Positions 9,050 to 18,400 of a DNA stretch of 64,000 bases are shown here, one piece after another (positions within the stretch are counted from its first letter, which is position 1; each line of letters starts with the position of its first letter). Source of the stretch: Oceanihabitans sp. IOP_32 (GTDB lineage: Bacteria > Bacteroidota > Bacteroidia > Flavobacteriales > Flavobacteriaceae); contig NZ_CP040813.1 of NCBI RefSeq assembly GCF_009498295.1, positions 1,097,001 through 1,161,000 on the forward strand, written 5' to 3'. Both the position numbers and the translations under genes were made by a program. The notes under the pieces were generated by a model, which did no database searches, was not told the origin of the DNA, and saw only the letters and a list, made by a program, of their open reading frames with translations.

Positions 9050-9700
9050 ATGAAACAACCATCTTTTACAATAATAATTGCCGACGACCATACCATGTTT
9101 TTAGATGGTTTAAGAAGTATTCTTGCCCAGGAAGAGCATATAAATATAGAACTTACTGCTAAAACTGGAGCACAAGTAATTAAGTACTTACGAATTAATA
9201 CCAATCTAAAAATTGATTTGGTAATTACCGACATTAATATGCCCGAAATGGATGGTGTCGATTTAAATGCCGCGATAAAAGAAGAATTTCCTGAAACAAA
9301 AACCTTGGTTGTTAGTATGCTAGAAGACCCCAAAAAAATTAAAGCACTAACTGAAGCCAATGTTAACGGCTACTTGTCTAAAAACGCCGAAAAACAAGAA
9401 CTTTTAAAGGCCATTAAAACGATTTTAAATGGTGAAAATTACTTCTCGCCCCGCATCAAACAAGTGCTTATGGAAGCCATGTTTACTGAAAAATCTAAGC
9501 CTACAATTGCTTTAACAAAACGTGAAAAACAAGTGCTTAAACTTATTGCTCAAGAGTATACTACACAGGAAATCGCAGACGAATTATTTTTGAGCAAACA
9601 CACCATTGAAAGCTACCGCAAAAATTTAATCTCTAAGCTGGAGGTCCGCAATCTTGCCGGTCTCACCCGTTATGCCGTAGAGCAAGGTTTACTCGAATAA
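9050..9700 (+). CDS. LuxR/NarL-type response regulator
   Basis: 216 residues. The receiver domain has the acidic pair Asp12/Asp13, phosphoacceptor Asp61 (VITDINMPEMDG) and the conserved KNA lysine region near 108. The C-terminal LuxR-type helix-turn-helix covers about 147-212, with LTKREKQVLKLIA and ADELFLSKHTIESYRKNL. It lies just after a HisKA_3 kinase, its probable partner. The palindrome CACCCTGAAAACAGGGTG directly downstream of the stop, repeated in front of the kinase gene, is a candidate for its DNA target. The target genes are not otherwise visible. Confidence 0.94.
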   Translation: MKQPSFTIIIADDHTMFLDGLRSILAQEEHINIELTAKTGAQVIKYLRINTNLKIDLVITDINMPEMDGVDLNAAIKEEFPETKTLVVSMLEDPKKIKALTEANVNGYLSKNAEKQELLKAIKTILNGENYFSPRIKQVLMEAMFTEKSKPTIALTKREKQVLKLIAQEYTTQEIADELFLSKHTIESYRKNLISKLEVRNLAGLTRYAVEQGLLE

Positions 9701-9707
9701 GGTTTAC

Positions 9708-9725
9708 CACCCTGAAAACAGGGTG
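9708..9725. promoter_or_regulatory. Palindrome CACCCT-GAAAAC-AGGGTG, candidate operator (copy 2) or terminator
   Basis: Six-base perfect arms surround a six-base centre. It sits 8 bases after the response-regulator stop and 85 bases before the next start, and is followed by an imperfect T-rich stretch. It shares the core CCCTnnAAACAGGG with the site ahead of the kinase gene. It may be an operator, a terminator, or both. Confidence 0.45.
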
Positions 9726-9809
9726 TATATTTTCACTATTTATAGTCTAATCTTTAAGCAGTAAGGCGCATAAATTTGTATCATATTAATCTTTTAAAAC
9801 TTAGATATT

Positions 9810-10235
9810 ATGATTTACGGAATTTTATTAATCCTTTTAAGCATTATTGCAGTACCATCACTTATTTTATCAAAAAAGCCAAACGCGCAAGAATTGTTAG
9901 ATAAAATAGCACCATACCAAGGCTGGATTGGTTTAGTCTTTTGTTTTTTAGGTATTTGGGGTATCATCTCTGCCTTTTTAAATATGGGATGGATCACGAC
10001 TGCTCCCATTTGGTGGATTACTCTATTAGCTGGTAGTTTTGTGCAGGCCACCTTAGGCTTTATGTTAGGCTTCGGCTTAATTAACGATTTAATTTTAAGC
10101 AAAAATGAGACGGCAAAAGAAAAAGCAGTCGAGATGAGAGCAAAACTTGCACCAAAACAAGGAAAACTAGGCATTTTAGGCTTAATTGTTGGCGCTTGGA
10201 TGATTGCTGCTTCGTTTATATTTACTCTAACTTAA
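9810..10235 (+). CDS. Small integral membrane protein, unknown function
   Basis: 141 residues with four hydrophobic helices: about 3-20, 37-60, 68-92 and 118-139. The loops are basic. A duplicated look ([16 protein letters not shown] near 33-48 and [15 protein letters not shown] near 113-127) suggests an internal two-fold repeat. I do not recognise a named family. It follows the two-component genes and precedes a SIMPL-domain gene by 11 bases, so these two may be one transcript. Confidence 0.7.
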   Translation: MIYGILLILLSIIAVPSLILSKKPNAQELLDKIAPYQGWIGLVFCFLGIWGIISAFLNMGWITTAPIWWITLLAGSFVQATLGFMLGFGLINDLILSKNETAKEKAVEMRAKLAPKQGKLGILGLIVGAWMIAASFIFTLT

Positions 10236-10246
10236 ATCAATTTATT

Positions 10247-10861
10247 ATGAAACATTTTATAATGGTATTTATGTTTTGTCTGGCCTATGTAAGTAGCTCA
10301 CAGAATATTTGTAATCAAGATGCAACCATAACTGTTTATGGCTCGGCGCATCCTACCGTTGCATCGGTTAAATACAAAACCGATATAACACTATCTCTAG
10401 AAAATGATTACTACTCAAATAACCCTTGTACCACTCTAGAAGAGTTAAAAACTAAATATTTTACTGAGGTAAAAAAACAAGGCATTGACATCTCGAAATT
10501 TGAAAACGACGATTTGGGCTATGCTGCACTCGGATACAGAAAATCAGGAACAATACTAAGATTTACGACCCACGACAAAGAAGAAATATTAAAGCTTAAC
10601 AAGATTAAAATGGGGCAAGTTAGATCGTCTTACGTACAAATGAAAACCGAGATGGACGATACCCAACTTGAAGAAACGCTTCAGGCGGCTCTTAAAGACG
10701 CTGAAAAAAATGCACAGCTTATGGCCAAAGCAGCTGGAAAAACAATAGAAGGCTTGCACGCTATATCCAGTTTCGATCTTGGTAGAAAAACATTCTGGCA
10801 ATCAATAAACAGCACACCAACAAAACTAAGGGTAACTGCTGTTTACAAACTAAAAGAATAA
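10247..10861 (+). CDS. SIMPL (DUF541) domain periplasmic protein
   Basis: 204 residues from ATG 10247. A signal peptide (MKHFIMVFMFCLAYVSSSQN) leads to a short beta segment ITVYGSAHPTV, then a region with two cysteines. The C-terminal alpha/beta part has DAEKNAQLMAKAAGKTIEGL followed by a short strand, which is the hallmark of SIMPL/DUF541 proteins. A longer frame begins at 10196, but that part overlaps the previous gene and would bury the signal peptide. The protein is expected in the periplasm or on the envelope. SIMPL proteins are linked loosely to envelope stress, and the role here is unknown. Confidence 0.75.
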   Translation: MKHFIMVFMFCLAYVSSSQNICNQDATITVYGSAHPTVASVKYKTDITLSLENDYYSNNPCTTLEELKTKYFTEVKKQGIDISKFENDDLGYAALGYRKSGTILRFTTHDKEEILKLNKIKMGQVRSSYVQMKTEMDDTQLEETLQAALKDAEKNAQLMAKAAGKTIEGLHAISSFDLGRKTFWQSINSTPTKLRVTAVYKLKE

Positions 10862-10890
10862 GCATTACATCTCTTTTTGTTAGTTAAGAT

Positions 10891-10940
10891 AAAGTCTGTT
10901 ACAGCTCTTATGAAGGATGTGCACAGACTTTATAACTTTT
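10891..10940 (+). terminator. Hairpin after the SIMPL gene
   Basis: AAAGTCTGT at 10891-10899 pairs perfectly with ACAGACTTT at 10923-10931 around a 23-base loop, followed by a T-rich stretch. The loop is long for an intrinsic terminator, so confidence is moderate. Confidence 0.5.
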
Positions 10941-11087
10941 ATTTAACATAACAGCCCTTCACTTCTTAACACAATTCTTCTCGGTATTTATTATCTTGCA
11001 ACACACTTAAAAACTACTTATTAATTGTTAAACTACAGCTTTTAAATGTAAATAAAAAACAATCTAGAAGTGTAATCTACAAGACCA

Positions 11088-13463
11088 ATGCATACCGCTA
11101 TAAAAAACATCCATTTTATTCTTTTTTTTATGCTTTGTAGCCTTTCTATGGCTCAAGAACATGAGGTTGAAATCTTCGGAACCATAGTTGAAGAAGAAAC
11201 TGGCCAAGCCGTACCTTACGCTACCGTAGTAGTCTATAAAAATGGTAGTAAAGAAATCGTTTCTGGTGCAACATCCGATGATAACGGAAATTTCTCGTTA
11301 TACACCAAGGCTTCAGATTTTTATGTTGAAATTAGCTTCATGGGTTACAAAACAAAAGTTCTAAACAATTTATCTGCAGTAAATAATAAAATTAATCTAG
11401 GGGTAATTAGTTTGTCTCAAGACAATTTAGCTCTGGAAGAAGTGGTGGTTACTGGCGAAGTATCAAAAACAGTTTTTAAACTAGATAAACGAGTTTTTAA
11501 TGTGGGTAGCGATATAAGCAGTACTGGCGCAAGTGCACTGGAGGTGCTTGGTAATGTGCCCTCTGTAAATGTTAGTATTGAAGGTGAAATTAGTTTACGC
11601 GGAAGCACAGGTGTACAAATATTAATTAACGGAAAACCCTCTGTTTTAGCCGACGAGTCTAGTAATGCACTTGGAACCCTAACTGCCGATATGATTGAAA
11701 GCATCGAGGTTATTACTAACCCTTCGGCAAAATATGAAGCCTCGGGAACCGCTGGAATTTTAAATATTATATTAAAAAAAGAAGAGAAAGAAGGCTGGAA
11801 TGGTTCTATTTCTGCAAACACAGGCACCCCAGATAATCACAGTATGGGCATAAGCCTTAATCGACGTACAGAAAAGTTTAATTTATTCACACAAATGGGT
11901 GTTGGTTACCGTTCGCTACCCAGAGACAACAGGGCCATTAATACAAACTTAATAAGTAACGAAGAGATATTTAGTAATGGCACCGCTTATCGGGATGAAA
12001 TGTTTTACAATATCACTTTAGGAACAGATTACCATATAAACGAGCGCAACGTATTAACATTATCTGGTAATTTCGCCTACGAAATTGAAGATCAACCTTC
12101 CGAAACAAATTTTAAATTCTTTGATTCCAATAACACACTTGTTTCTAGTTGGTTAAGAAACGAAACTACCGAGGCCACAAACCCAAAATACCAATACGAA
12201 TTTAACTATAAGAAAGAATTTAAAAACAGTAAAGAGCACACATTGCAACTTAGTGCATTGGGTTCTTTTTTTGGTAAAGAACAATCGTCACAATTTACAA
12301 ACTCGACATTATCGGGAGAAGATCCAGACAGCGACCAACAAACCGAAACCGAATTCCAACAAGCAGAATACACTTTTAAAGCCGATTATACCAACCCTAT
12401 TACTACAGAATATACCTTAGAGGCCGGTGCCCAGTATGTTATTAATGATGTAGGAAACGATTACGAAGTTCGAGATTTTATTAATGGAAACTATGTAACC
12501 AACCCAAACCTTACAAACAATTTTGAATACGACCAAAAAGTTTTAGGCGTTTACATTACAGGCGCTTACGAACTTGAAAAATGGGGTGTTAAGCTGGGTT
12601 TAAGAGTAGAGAACACAGATTTATCTACTTGGCTAACCAATACCAATGCTTACAATTCTAGAAATTATACCGATTATTTTCCCTCATTACATACCTCGTA
12701 CAAAATAAACGATAATGTATCACTCCAAGCAGGCTATTCTAAGCGGATATTTAGACCGAGGTTATGGGATTTAAACCCGTTTTTTAATATTAGAAACAAT
12801 TTTAATATCCGTCGCGGAAACCCAAATTTACAGCCAGAGTATACAGATTCTTTCGAGCTAACCGGTATTTATAAAATTGGAAAGGCCTCTTTTAGCTCAA
12901 GTATTTATCATAAATACACCACAGAAGTTGTAGAGCGCGTATCTACATTTATTGATAATGTGACTACAACAACCCCTGAAAACATTGGCACAAACGCCGC
13001 TTATGGCTTTGAAACTAATGGTAAATACAGTCCTAATAATTGGCTTAGCTTTTCTGGTGATTTTAACTTTAACTATTTTGATCGTATAGGTAGTTTCCAG
13101 TCCCAATCTTTCAATTTTTCTGGTAGACAATGGTCCACAAAATTAGGATCTAAAATAGGCTTACCCGCAGATATTGATTTAGAATTAACAGGAAATTACC
13201 AGTCGGGTTACGAAACCGTGCAAGGCAATGTTACAGGTTATGCCTTCTTAGATTTAGGAATTCGTAAGAGAATATTAAAAGGTAAAGTAGTAGTTAATTT
13301 TGGAGTACGCGATGTATTCGAATCTAGAATTTTTGAGAATTTTGTAAGCCAACAAAACTTCGAAACCTATAGTTTGAGTGAACGTGGTCGCTTTATAACT
13401 CTGGGTGTAAGTTACGGATTTGGAAAAGGTGAAGCGATGACCTACTCTGGCCGAAGACGCTAA
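11088..13463 (+). CDS. TonB-dependent outer-membrane receptor with carboxypeptidase-regulatory-like N-terminal domain
   Basis: 791 residues. A signal peptide (1-23, ending SMAQ) is followed by a CarboxypepD_reg-like sandwich (about 28-115, EETGQAVPYATVVVY), a plug domain (about 130-225, with LRGSTGVQILINGKPS) and a C-terminal beta-barrel rich in alternating aromatic residues. This matches the 'outer membrane beta-barrel family' (OMP_b-brl_3) group of receptors rather than true SusC proteins. No SusD gene follows. The protein should import a substrate too large for porins using energy from TonB; a tonB gene lies nearby on the opposite strand. The ligand cannot be told from sequence. The gene stands alone between hairpins. 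Confidence 0.92.
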   Translation: MHTAIKNIHFILFFMLCSLSMAQEHEVEIFGTIVEEETGQAVPYATVVVYKNGSKEIVSGATSDDNGNFSLYTKASDFYVEISFMGYKTKVLNNLSAVNNKINLGVISLSQDNLALEEVVVTGEVSKTVFKLDKRVFNVGSDISSTGASALEVLGNVPSVNVSIEGEISLRGSTGVQILINGKPSVLADESSNALGTLTADMIESIEVITNPSAKYEASGTAGILNIILKKEEKEGWNGSISANTGTPDNHSMGISLNRRTEKFNLFTQMGVGYRSLPRDNRAINTNLISNEEIFSNGTAYRDEMFYNITLGTDYHINERNVLTLSGNFAYEIEDQPSETNFKFFDSNNTLVSSWLRNETTEATNPKYQYEFNYKKEFKNSKEHTLQLSALGSFFGKEQSSQFTNSTLSGEDPDSDQQTETEFQQAEYTFKADYTNPITTEYTLEAGAQYVINDVGNDYEVRDFINGNYVTNPNLTNNFEYDQKVLGVYITGAYELEKWGVKLGLRVENTDLSTWLTNTNAYNSRNYTDYFPSLHTSYKINDNVSLQAGYSKRIFRPRLWDLNPFFNIRNNFNIRRGNPNLQPEYTDSFELTGIYKIGKASFSSSIYHKYTTEVVERVSTFIDNVTTTTPENIGTNAAYGFETNGKYSPNNWLSFSGDFNFNYFDRIGSFQSQSFNFSGRQWSTKLGSKIGLPADIDLELTGNYQSGYETVQGNVTGYAFLDLGIRKRILKGKVVVNFGVRDVFESRIFENFVSQQNFETYSLSERGRFITLGVSYGFGKGEAMTYSGRRR

Positions 13464-13816
13464 TTAACCCCTCATGTTCTTTTTGTATTTATGACATTAA
13501 GAATAGGTGAATTTTAAAAACTATCATGTAGTTTATACATGTCACTTCATAATTGTATTCTTCGATTCTTTTCTGTCGTTTGACTGGAACATAAACGGAT
13601 TGTTTTTATTTGGATTTTACATTAAACAATAATTGGGACTAAATATTTGGAGCTTGACTCTAATGTACATTGATTTCCTTTTATCGCTTTGCGCAGCTGC
13701 CATGATGGTTACATCGCTTTTCTTTTTAAAACACATAAGGTATTCTTATAAAAAACCCATAAAAAAACCTCGAAGATAAATTCGAGGTTTTGGTCTTGTA
13801 TGTGGTATTTCTATGT
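13464..13816. other. Intergenic region between convergent receptor and tonB genes
   Basis: The right side carries the tonB terminator. On the plus strand there is a 38-codon frame from ATG 13663 to the stop at 13777-13779, extendable to TTG 13633. It would encode one membrane helix (FLLSLCAAAMMVTSLFFL) and a basic tail. It overlaps the terminator hairpin and I do not annotate it as a gene. Nothing else is evident. Confidence 0.4.
13757..13791 (-). terminator. Terminator of the leftward gcvH-vanZ-tonB unit
   Basis: AAAACCTCGAA (13764-13774) and TTCGAGGTTTT (13781-13791) form an 11-bp perfect stem with a 6-base loop. Read leftwards it runs into a T-tract. Confidence 0.88.
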
Positions 13817-14536
13817 TTAATCTTGTACCTGAAAAACAATTGGTAAAGAGTAAGGAACCGTTACTGCTTTCCCTCTTTGCATTCCTGGTTTCATTTTAGG
13901 TAGCATACTAATAACTCTAGCTGCTTCTTTTTCTAAAGCTGGATGCGGTGCTCTTGATCTTACCCCAACAATATTTCCAGTTCTATCAATTTTAAATATC
14001 ACGTTAATACGTTGTCTACCCGATAAACCTAAATCACCCGCTAAATCTGTATTAAACTTCTGTTGTACAAATCTCTGGATTTTTTCAGACATACATTTTT
14101 TCTTTTGGGCATTATTACCTTTTTCACATCCTGGAAAAACAGGTACGTTTTCAATTACCGCAAAAGGAACTTCAATGTCTTCATCGACTTCTTCTACTTC
14201 AATCTCTTCTACTTCAACAATTTCAGTTTCTTGATCGGCTTCGGTAGATTCAATTACCGTTTCCTCAACCTCCTCTTCATCTTCAACAACTTCTATAACT
14301 TCTGGAGCTGCTGGTGGCGGTGGCGGTGGCGGTGGCGTAACTATCTGTTCAGTAAGTGGGATTTCTTCATCATCGAGATCATCCAAACTTAGCTCTCCAA
14401 TATCAATAGGCGCCTTGTCGTACGTTTTGTAATTAATGGCATAGTTTGTTAAAAAAAGCATTAAAGCTAGGCCAATTGCAAAATACAGAGAGCTGTTGCG
14501 CCCCACATTTGCTTTAGGATTTTTCTTAGGTTCCAT
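13817..14536 (-). CDS. tonB: Energy transducer TonB
   Basis: 239 residues with the standard three-part plan. A short basic cytoplasmic tail leads into one membrane helix (about 17-32, SLYFAIGLALMLFLTNYAI). A periplasmic linker follows, with a run of eight prolines near 70 and a long Glu/Val-rich acidic stretch. The C-terminal TonB_C domain (about 160-239) contains INVIFKIDRTGNIVGVR and VPYSLPIVFQ. A cysteine pair (CEKGNNAQKKKC) precedes the last domain, as is common in Bacteroidota TonB proteins. It transmits proton-motive force to outer-membrane receptors such as the one encoded next door. It is last in the leftward row after gcvH and the vanZ-like gene. Confidence 0.92.
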   Translation of the reverse strand: MEPKKNPKANVGRNSSLYFAIGLALMLFLTNYAINYKTYDKAPIDIGELSLDDLDDEEIPLTEQIVTPPPPPPPPAAPEVIEVVEDEEEVEETVIESTEADQETEIVEVEEIEVEEVDEDIEVPFAVIENVPVFPGCEKGNNAQKKKCMSEKIQRFVQQKFNTDLAGDLGLSGRQRINVIFKIDRTGNIVGVRSRAPHPALEKEAARVISMLPKMKPGMQRGKAVTVPYSLPIVFQVQD

Positions 14537-14596
14537 AATTTAATTGTTTTTACAAGGATGCTAAAATAACAATTTATTTGTCATATAAGCAAACGA

Positions 14597-14974
14597 TTAT
14601 AAATTTTTAATAAGCGTTTTTTTATTCAGTAATAGTACAAGCACCATAACCAACACGCCCAAGGTATTAGCAAGAGCGTCGTAAACATCCATAAATCGAG
14701 ATGTTGTGACACTACCTTGAAGTACTTCAATTATTATGCCAAATACAACTGAAAGCACTGAAGCATAAGTTATTGCTTTGGCTTTACTCCATTTAAACTT
14801 AAAAAAAAATGTGTTAACCCATAAATAAGTTAACACACCATATACTATGAAATGAAATATTTTATCAGCAAATGAAATACCTGCATCTGGTAAATTACTT
14901 ATTGTAATTAGGCTTACTACGGCTAAACCTAATGTATAAAATATTGCAATTATTAGTGCCTGTTTTTTAAGCAC
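14597..14974 (-). CDS. VanZ-like family membrane protein
   Basis: 125 residues with four hydrophobic helices and the VanZ-type signature DKIFHFIVYGVLTYLW near residue 38 plus a later GIIIEVLQ segment. Its start overlaps the end of gcvH by 8 bases, which indicates one transcript and coupled translation. VanZ-like proteins are small membrane proteins of unclear biochemical role, linked to teicoplanin tolerance in one Gram-positive system. Here the family match does not imply resistance. Confidence 0.85.
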   Translation of the reverse strand: MLKKQALIIAIFYTLGLAVVSLITISNLPDAGISFADKIFHFIVYGVLTYLWVNTFFFKFKWSKAKAITYASVLSVVFGIIIEVLQGSVTTSRFMDVYDALANTLGVLVMVLVLLLNKKTLIKNL

Positions 14975-15347
14975 CTATAAGTTCTTTATAAGCATCGGCA
15001 GACATCAGGCTCTCTATTTGAGATTCATCTGAAAACTTAAGTTTAATCATCCAACCGTCTCCATAAGGGTCTGTATTCACTTTTTCTGGTTCGTCTTCTA
15101 AAGACTCGTTAAATTGAATAATTTCTCCAGATAATGGCAAAATTAAATCAGATACGGTTTTTACGGCCTCTACAGATCCAAAAACTTCATCGGCATCAAG
15201 TGTTTCATCCAGAGTTTCTACTTCTACATAAACGATATCTCCTAATTCACTTTGTGCAAAATCTGTAATACCAATAGTCGCTACATCGCCTTCAACTCTT
15301 ACCCATTCGTGGTCTTTGGTGTATTTTAATTCTGATGGAATATTCAT
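14967..15347 (-). CDS. gcvH: Glycine cleavage system H protein
   Basis: 126 residues, the normal length. The lipoyl-accepting lysine is Lys63 in GSVEAVKTVSDL, and the N-terminal KYTKDHEWVR is diagnostic. GcvH carries the aminomethyl group between the P, T and L proteins of the glycine cleavage complex in the cytoplasm. The other subunits are not in this window. A well-formed promoter (TTG, 19-base spacer, TAGATTTG) lies just upstream, so gcvH probably heads its own unit with the VanZ-like gene and tonB behind it, although sprA precedes it by only 84 bases. Confidence 0.97.
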   Translation of the reverse strand: MNIPSELKYTKDHEWVRVEGDVATIGITDFAQSELGDIVYVEVETLDETLDADEVFGSVEAVKTVSDLILPLSGEIIQFNESLEDEPEKVNTDPYGDGWMIKLKFSDESQIESLMSADAYKELIGA

Positions 15348-15389
15348 AATATTTATTTTTTTAATAATTTAAGTTCAAGCTTATGGCAA

Positions 15390-15419
15390 CAAATCTAATT
15401 ATTCGAAAGTTAATTTCAA
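15390..15419 (-). promoter_or_regulatory. Bacteroidota-type promoter for gcvH
   Basis: On the minus strand TTG (15417-15419) is followed after 19 bases by TAGATTTG (15390-15397). This matches the TTG / TAnnTTTG consensus and its spacing. Transcription would start about 36 bases before the gcvH ATG. Confidence 0.7.
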
Positions 15420-15431
15420 ACAGATTGTTTA

Positions 15432-18400
15432 TTAATTACCAAAATTATACCTCAGCGTTAATCCTGAGCGGATGGTTGTTTGCGGAAATGCGGTTGATAT
15501 AGCATATTCTGAAAACGTGTAGTCGAAATAAAAGATTGCTGTTAAATTATTACTAAAGGCATAATCTGCTGAGTATTTTAACCCCCAAATAGTTTGCCCA
15601 CTAGTTACTTGATTATTCTCTAGATCTAAATAACGTATAATGGTTTTGTTTTCTCTTACCGATACATCTGCTTTCATGTTTAAATCGCTTACAATACGTT
15701 TTCTTGGCCCCGCAAGCTGCGAGCGAATTCGCACATCTTTTATTCTATACCCTAATCCAAAAATGTACTCATTACCTTGTATTTCGGTCATTAAATTATT
15801 GTCAAAACTAAGTGAAAGCAATCTGTCTTTTTTAATTTCCGCAAGAATTTTTACCGAATTTTTCATTTCAAAATCTATACGAATTAAAGGACTAAACAAC
15901 TCGGTTAAATTGATATTACTAAACAAGGTTTCGTTTTTAAAATTACCCGATTGGTCTAAGGCTTCAGAAGGTTGGCTGGCATAGTCTAATCCCGGAACAG
16001 GAGCTTCGTTGGCGCCAGCATTTAAATTTAAATTTAGGTTCGTGCTAAACTGATTAATGGTATATGTAGATCGGTACCCGTGTGTTAACGAGAAGCGCTT
16101 AAAGCGTTTTTTAAACCAATCCATTTTCATAAACCCAGTGTATTTTAAATCCCAGTTAGGAATTGGTATATTTCTAAAGGCACTTGTTTTAACTTTACTA
16201 GCATCTTGTCCAGAATAAGCTGCTAAGAATGCAGGTAGTAAAACCGACTGATTGTTTTTACCGAAGCCTAATGGATAACCATCGGCATCCCTGGCATAGC
16301 TAGAGGTTCCATAAAATTTCTGAGCAAGTCGGTCGGCAATTATTTTTCTATTGGCTCTAAAGTCGTTAAAGGCATTCGATGTGGTTTCATCACTTTTAGA
16401 AAATGCCGTTTTAATTAAAACAGTCGATATATTAAAGTTCCCAAAGGTATTTGGCGTTAGCGATTGGTATTCTAAGGTGTTTGGATCTACTCTATAATTT
16501 TCATTATAATTCTTATAGTACGTTCTGTTACCAACCAGATCAATTTTTAAATCGTTAATGGGCTCTAAATTAGCCGAAATATCAAACTGCTTAGTATGGG
16601 TTTCTGTATATTGTTGATTAAATTCTGGATACACAGTTAACCAACCCCTTCTGGCAGCAAGATCTCTAATGTTACTTTGACTCCCAAAGGTATAACCTAA
16701 AGTTGGTTTTAAAGTCCCAATAAACCCAGGGGTTTGCGTATAACCTGGTAAATGCGTGCCGTTATTTTCAGAGTAATTAAACTGAATTCTTTTAACGCTC
16801 GTTAAGATATCTACACCAAAGTCTAATACATTTTTACCCGATTTGTTTTGCGTTTGTTCTGGCTTTGTGTTTTGATTTGTTCCCTGTGGGGCTCTAGTTC
16901 TAACATTTCTAACCCGTTTTTTTTCTAATCCAATATATTTATAAAACCTATTCATATCTAAGGTTGAATTAATATTATGGGTGTTTGCATTTTGAATGGT
17001 GTTAACCTCGCCCCCCAGAACTTCACCATACAAATCGGAGCCTTTTTGCCATTGGAAATTTCCAGCATATTGATAGGTCGACTTTAAAAAGCTAAGGGTT
17101 GGGATTTTATGTAGGGGCAATTCGTAGGTAATTCCCAAATCTTGATTTTGCCTATTGGGATCGCCAAAATCTAAAAAACCATCCCAAACATCTAGACTGG
17201 GGTCTTGCTCTCCGTTAACAATATTGTCTTTAAAGTAGTTACGAACAATATTATTATTAGCCGCTGTAAAGTTTAAACTTAAAGCTTTTGTGAGATTATA
17301 GTTTATGGTATATTGAAAATCGAACGTGTAGTTACGTCGGTACAACTCTTCTATACCAATATTACCACCTCCTAAATCTATATCTCTAAATTTTAACTTA
17401 TTAAATTGTCGGTTTATATCGGTATTTAATGCAAAACTTGTTGGTAATAAGTTAAGGTTAAAATCTTTTAACAGTTTCCAGTAACGCCCTGTAAATAGGG
17501 AATCGTTCTTTTTAAAAGGCTCTACTGTAAGCGGGTTAAAATTATAGGCATAATTGGCTCCCACCCGTAATGTTTTATTTACCGAGTTTTCGATTTCGAA
17601 ATCGCGATGTTCTACTTTGTTATAGGAGTAGTTTAAAGTTAAGTTCTCCACATCGTAAATACGCGGTTTCGCGTCTGCCGACCGTTCTTTTCTAACCCCA
17701 ATAAAGTTGATGCTTTGGCGTCTCGTATAATCTTCAGATTGTTCTTTTATTACATCTCGTTCAGCCTTACTATTTGCGGCCTCTAACCTCGAATCTAAAG
17801 TTAAATCTTTGTAAAACTGATCGAATTTAGGAGTGATAAGCTCTTCACTCTGACCATAATTAAAAGGCAGTTGAATGCCCCATTTTTTAGGTAATAATTG
17901 TCCTAAATTAACATTAGTTACGAAATCGTATTGCTGAACGTCTTCAAGACTGCGTTGACTTGGGCCTTGGTCTATAGTTCCAAATCCGGAGGTGCTTTGT
18001 CGGCCTGTAGCGCTAATATTTGCAAAATCTGCGATATTACTATCTACTCCTAACACGGCTGCCCAGCCTCCTTCGTTATCTAAATCGGATAAACGCAATT
18101 CATTAAACCAAACTTCGGCACAGACATCGTCTCTATTGGTGGCGTTTTTTAATCCTATCATAAGTGTTCTTATGTCTCCAAAATTAGGATTTCCCTTAAT
18201 AGCAATTCGATGTTGTCCTGCCACATAGTTTGAATACTGATCGCCAGAAATTGGAACGGCTTGTCCATTAATAACATCGTAAAACGTAGGATCTAAATTA
18301 GTTAAAGTACCGTTAGATATTCCCACCGATTTGATTTGTCCGAGCACATCAATTGGTAAATTAATATGATTTTCCTCAGGCCAAAGCCCCTCTCTTGTTG

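Noticed and set aside
14063-14392. Plus-strand frame rich in Phe, Asn and Trp opposite tonB
   Set aside because: It is the shadow of the proline- and glutamate-rich linker of TonB read on the other strand.
14597-14974. Glycopeptide resistance from the VanZ-like gene
   Set aside because: The gene sits in a conserved housekeeping row with gcvH and tonB; no vanA, vanH or vanX genes are near, and the organism is Gram-negative.
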